A stretch of 64,000 nucleotides of DNA from Collinsella sp. TM10-22. Lineage in GTDB: Bacteria; Actinomycetota; Coriobacteriia; Coriobacteriales; Coriobacteriaceae. The translations under genes and the position numbers were made by a program. This document shows positions 61,025 to 64,000 of the stretch, one piece after another. The notes below the pieces were generated by a model. The model searched no databases and was not told the origin of the DNA. It worked only from the letters and a program-made list of their open reading frames with translations. Each line of letters starts with the position of its first letter. The stretch's first letter is position 1. The stretch is from contig NZ_QSOC01000004.1 in assembly GCF_003466125.1 (NCBI RefSeq), positions 62,001 to 126,000 on the forward strand, written 5' to 3'.

Positions 61025-62476
61025 ATGGACTACAAAGTAGTGTCTCAGCAAGTCGTCGATAACGTCGGCGGTCTGGAGAACATCGAGGGCGCCACGCATT
61101 GCGTTACGCGTCTGCGTCTGGTGCTCAAGGATACGAGCAAGTACAACAAGGCCGAGCTCGAGAACATCGATGGCGTCAAGGGCGTGCTGTACAACAGCGG
61201 CCAGCTCATGATCATCTTCGGTACCGGTACCGTCAACAAGGTTTACGATGAGTTTATGGCTCTGACGGGCGTTAAGGAGATCAGCGCTTCCGAGGTCAAG
61301 GGCGCCGAGGCGGACAAGAAGGGCAAGTTCTTCTCGGTCCTCAAGGTATTCTCGGACATCTTTATCCCCATCATTCCCGCTTTCGTCGGCGCTGCTATCA
61401 TCATCGGCCTTAAGTCGCTGATCGTTGCCAACGGCCTCTTTGGCATGGAGGGCAGCCTCGCCGATCACAGCGAGTTCCTCAAGAACCTCGCAAGCTTCTT
61501 TGCCATTATCGCCACCACCTTCGACTACCTACCTGTCCTGGTTATGTACAGCGCGGTCAAGCGTTTTGGCGGTAACCCGATCCTGGGCATCCTCGTCGGT
61601 ATCGTCATGGTTCACCCGAGCCTTATGAACCGTAACACGTTCGTTATGGACCCGACGGGTGCTGAGTACTGGAACTTCGGTCCGCTCTCCATTCCCATGG
61701 TTGCTTTCCAGGGCGGCGTGTTCCCTGCAATCCTGACTGCCTGGTTTATGGCCAAGGTCGAGAAGATTGCCCAGAAGTACATCCCCGAGGTCGTTTCGTT
61801 CGTCTTTGTTCCGACCGTTACCCTGATTCTTGCTAACGTCGCCCTGTTCACCGTGTTCGGCCCGCTCGGCAACCTGATCGGCGACGTCCTCGCCGGCGTA
61901 ATCGATATCCTGTACAACAGGATGGGCGTCTTCGGTGCCTTTGTCTTTGCCGCATTCCTGCAGCCGCTCGTCGTTACCGGTACGCATCAGTTCATCCAGG
62001 GTATCGAGGCAAACCTCGTTGCCACGACTGGCTTCAACTACATCCAGGCAATCTGGTCGGTTTCCATCATCGCCCAGGGCGGCGGCGCCATCGGCATGTA
62101 CCTCATTCACAAGAAGCATTCCAAAGAGCGCAACATCTGCATGTCGTCCTTTATCCCGACGCTGGTCGGTATCTCCGAGCCCGCAATCTTTGCTGCAAAC
62201 ATGCGCTACTCGATCATCCCGTTCATCTGCGCTTGCATCGGTGCAGGCTGCGGCGGTGCCTTCGTGAAGCTCTTTGAGGTGCGCGCCATCGGTCAGGGTC
62301 TGACCGGCGTGCTTGGCCTGCTCATCGTTACGCCCGAGACGCTCGTGTGGTATGTGGCTGGCAATCTCATCGCCTTCATCGTGCCGATCGTCTTGATCTT
62401 TGCCTACAACAAGGCAAAGGGCGTGCCGACCACCGATGAAGAGGGCGCTGGCGCTGGCTTCGACGTTAGCTTCTAG
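61025..62476 (+). CDS. scrA: PTS IIBC component, sucrose type (Glc family)
   Basis: This 483-residue protein has an N-terminal IIB domain with the phosphorylated Cys in THCVTRLRLVL and FGTGTVNKVYDEF. About ten membrane segments of IIC follow (MVHPSLMNRN, LQPLVVTGTHQF, GISEPAIFAANMRYS). No IIA domain is attached, so a separate IIA is needed. GAGAGG lies five bases before ATG 61025; ATG 61013 is the alternative. It probably imports sucrose as sucrose-6-P, though another fructoside is possible. Confidence 0.87.
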   Translation: MDYKVVSQQVVDNVGGLENIEGATHCVTRLRLVLKDTSKYNKAELENIDGVKGVLYNSGQLMIIFGTGTVNKVYDEFMALTGVKEISASEVKGAEADKKGKFFSVLKVFSDIFIPIIPAFVGAAIIIGLKSLIVANGLFGMEGSLADHSEFLKNLASFFAIIATTFDYLPVLVMYSAVKRFGGNPILGILVGIVMVHPSLMNRNTFVMDPTGAEYWNFGPLSIPMVAFQGGVFPAILTAWFMAKVEKIAQKYIPEVVSFVFVPTVTLILANVALFTVFGPLGNLIGDVLAGVIDILYNRMGVFGAFVFAAFLQPLVVTGTHQFIQGIEANLVATTGFNYIQAIWSVSIIAQGGGAIGMYLIHKKHSKERNICMSSFIPTLVGISEPAIFAANMRYSIIPFICACIGAGCGGAFVKLFEVRAIGQGLTGVLGLLIVTPETLVWYVAGNLIAFIVPIVLIFAYNKAKGVPTTDEEGAGAGFDVSF

Positions 62477-62518
62477 TTGAGCCGTTCAGCGTAATGTGCG
62501 GATAAGTCCATTTGGGGA

Positions 62519-62551
62519 AGGGCGTTCGGCTCGTGTGAGTCGAGCGTCCTT
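62519..62551 (+). repeat. Hairpin between the PTS and GH32 genes
   Basis: GGGCGTTCGGCTCG-TGTG-AGTCGAGCGTCC followed by TTTCC; an intercistronic hairpin or weak terminator. Confidence 0.5.
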
Positions 62552-62571
62552 TCCTATAGACGAGAAGGTCA

Positions 62572-64000
62572 ATGGCGATGTTTAATCAAAAAAACAAGGT
62601 GATGCGTGCGGACTATGAGCAGTGGCGTGCCGGACAGGATGAGACGGCGGCTCGCATCGCGTCCGACCCCGATAGGCTTTTGTTCCATGTGGAGCCTGAG
62701 CTTGGCTGGCTCAACGACCCCAATGGTTTGGTTCAGATTGGTGATACGTATCACATCTATCATCAATACGATCCGTTCGATGCTGCGCATGGCGGTCCAG
62801 TGCTTTGGAACCATCTGGCGACAAAGGATTTTGTGACGTACGAGAATCACGGTCCCGTGCTGTTCCCCGATTCCGATTTGGATTCGAGTGGAGCGTATTC
62901 TGGTTCTGCCTTTGTACGTGATGGCAAGATTCACTACTTCTATACCGGCAACGTTAAGCATTTTGACCGTGATGATTACGACTACGTGTTGACGGGCCGT
63001 GAGCAAAACCAGATTCATATGGTTGCCGAGAATCCCGACGAATTGGGCGAGAAGCGCATAGCTGTTGGGCCGGTCGATTACCCCGACGATATCGGTACGC
63101 ACGTGCGCGACCCCAAGATCCTTGAACACGACGGTATCTACTACATGGTTCTGGGCGCTCGTACGAAAGACGACCGTGGCTGCGTGCTTGTCTATACCTC
63201 GCGCAATCTTGAGGACTGGAGCTATGCGACGCGCATTGAGTTGGGCGAGAAGTTTGGCTTTATGTGGGAGTGCCCCGATCTGTTTGAGCTCGATGGCGAG
63301 CTTATTCTCGTTTGCTGTCCGCAGGGTGTGCCTGCCGATGGCTGGCGTTACCGCAATCCGCATCAGTGCGTGTGGTTCCCCATCGAGGCCGATTGGGAGG
63401 CGCCGAGCTTTAAAATCGTCGGGAAGGGCATGCCCCCGATGGTCGATGCCGGTTTTGATTTCTATGCCCCGCAGTCCTTTGAGGACGCTGCGGGTCGGCG
63501 TTTGATGATCGGATGGTCGGGTTGCCCCGATGCGACGACAGAAAGCCCGACGGCGGCGCGCGGGTGGCAGTGCGCGCTGACGATGCCGAGAGAGCTGAGC
63601 ATGCGCGGCGGCAAGCTCTGCCAGTGGCCGGCGCACGAGATTGAGAGGATGCGCGGCGATTGCGTTCGTGCTGTAGGCGGTGAGACCGTTGAGGAGCCGG
63701 GACGCCTGTTTGATGTCGTGGTTTCCTGCGAGGGAGCCAAGATGATCGAGCTCGAAATCCGCAAGGGTGTCTTTGTGCGTTATACGGACGGGATGCTTGC
63801 CCTCGATATGGGCGACGAAGGCTATGGACGCGACCAGAGGTCGATCGAGCTCGGCGAACTTCGCGACCTGCGCGTGCTTTCGGACACTACGATGGTCGAG
63901 ATTTTTGCCAACGGTGGCGAGGCGGCACTTACGAGCCGTACCTATTCGCCGGCGGTTCCGGCGATGGCGCTGAACGCCGAGGGTGCGGCGTCGATGGATT
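62572..64000 (+). CDS. scrB: Sucrose-6-phosphate hydrolase (GH32), cut by the window end
   Basis: The frame runs from ATG 62572 to the window end without a stop (476 codons seen). GH32 catalytic residues are clear: nucleophile Asp49 in WLNDPNG, Asp180 in VRDPK and acid/base Glu233 in WECPDLF. Residues after about 340 belong to the C-terminal beta-sandwich. AGAAGG precedes the start. It would split sucrose-6-P, delivered by the PTS, into glucose-6-P and fructose. A few tens of residues are probably missing. Confidence 0.92.
   Translation, partial: MAMFNQKNKVMRADYEQWRAGQDETAARIASDPDRLLFHVEPELGWLNDPNGLVQIGDTYHIYHQYDPFDAAHGGPVLWNHLATKDFVTYENHGPVLFPDSDLDSSGAYSGSAFVRDGKIHYFYTGNVKHFDRDDYDYVLTGREQNQIHMVAENPDELGEKRIAVGPVDYPDDIGTHVRDPKILEHDGIYYMVLGARTKDDRGCVLVYTSRNLEDWSYATRIELGEKFGFMWECPDLFELDGELILVCCPQGVPADGWRYRNPHQCVWFPIEADWEAPSFKIVGKGMPPMVDAGFDFYAPQSFEDAAGRRLMIGWSGCPDATTESPTAARGWQCALTMPRELSMRGGKLCQWPAHEIERMRGDCVRAVGGETVEEPGRLFDVVVSCEGAKMIELEIRKGVFVRYTDGMLALDMGDEGYGRDQRSIELGELRDLRVLSDTTMVEIFANGGEAALTSRTYSPAVPAMALNAEGAASMD

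Overview
The window looks like the chromosome of a gut Actinobacterium of the class Coriobacteriia, most likely Collinsella. This is inferred from G+C-rich protein-coding DNA, strong AGGAGG-type ribosome binding sites, a fermentative gene set (PTS transport, pyruvate formate-lyase, agmatine deiminase, flavodiiron protein) and many short hairpin repeats between genes. No database search was possible. No phage, insertion sequence, CRISPR array or rRNA was seen; one tRNA (tRNA-Thr, anticodon CGT) is present.

The left 34 kb is mainly galactoside and amino-sugar catabolism. It opens with the end of a mannose-family PTS IID gene, a GntR/UTRA regulator, agaS and a nagA-type deacetylase (GalNAc/galactosamine route). 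A lacX-lacC cassette, a YhcH-family gene, an orphan PTS IIB whose phospho-histidine is replaced by tyrosine, galM and a DeoR (LacR-like) regulator follow. Two paralogous lactose operons (lacE-lacG, minus strand) each have their own divergent LacI regulator and palindromic operators. A single lacF, then lacA-lacB and a second lacX-lacC cassette, then galK-galT with a third LacI regulator complete the lactose and Leloir routes. A class II aldolase of the tagatose-bisphosphate type (33455-34312) supplies the last step. Lactose-6-P and GalNAc-6-P breakdown therefore meet at tagatose-6-phosphate and pass through LacC and this aldolase.

The middle (34-48 kb) is accessory: a Nudix-Vsr fusion protein, a BceAB-type ABC transporter, and an agmatine module (two APC transporters flanking aguA). 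The second APC transporter is preceded by an arginine-codon-containing leader ORF and a terminator, resembling a leader-peptide attenuator. A small protein gene, a GNAT acetyltransferase and a DAHP synthase follow. Gene spacers here are packed with large inverted repeats, including recurring families with compensatory stem changes.

The right part holds a MarR-controlled heterodimeric ABC exporter, an SDR oxidoreductase with a KdgT-type permease, and a pyruvate formate-lyase split into a core gene and a separate glycyl-radical-domain gene. A sucrose-type locus ends the window: LacI regulator, unusual GH32-like protein, PTS IIBC, and a GH32 sucrose-6-phosphate hydrolase cut by the window edge.
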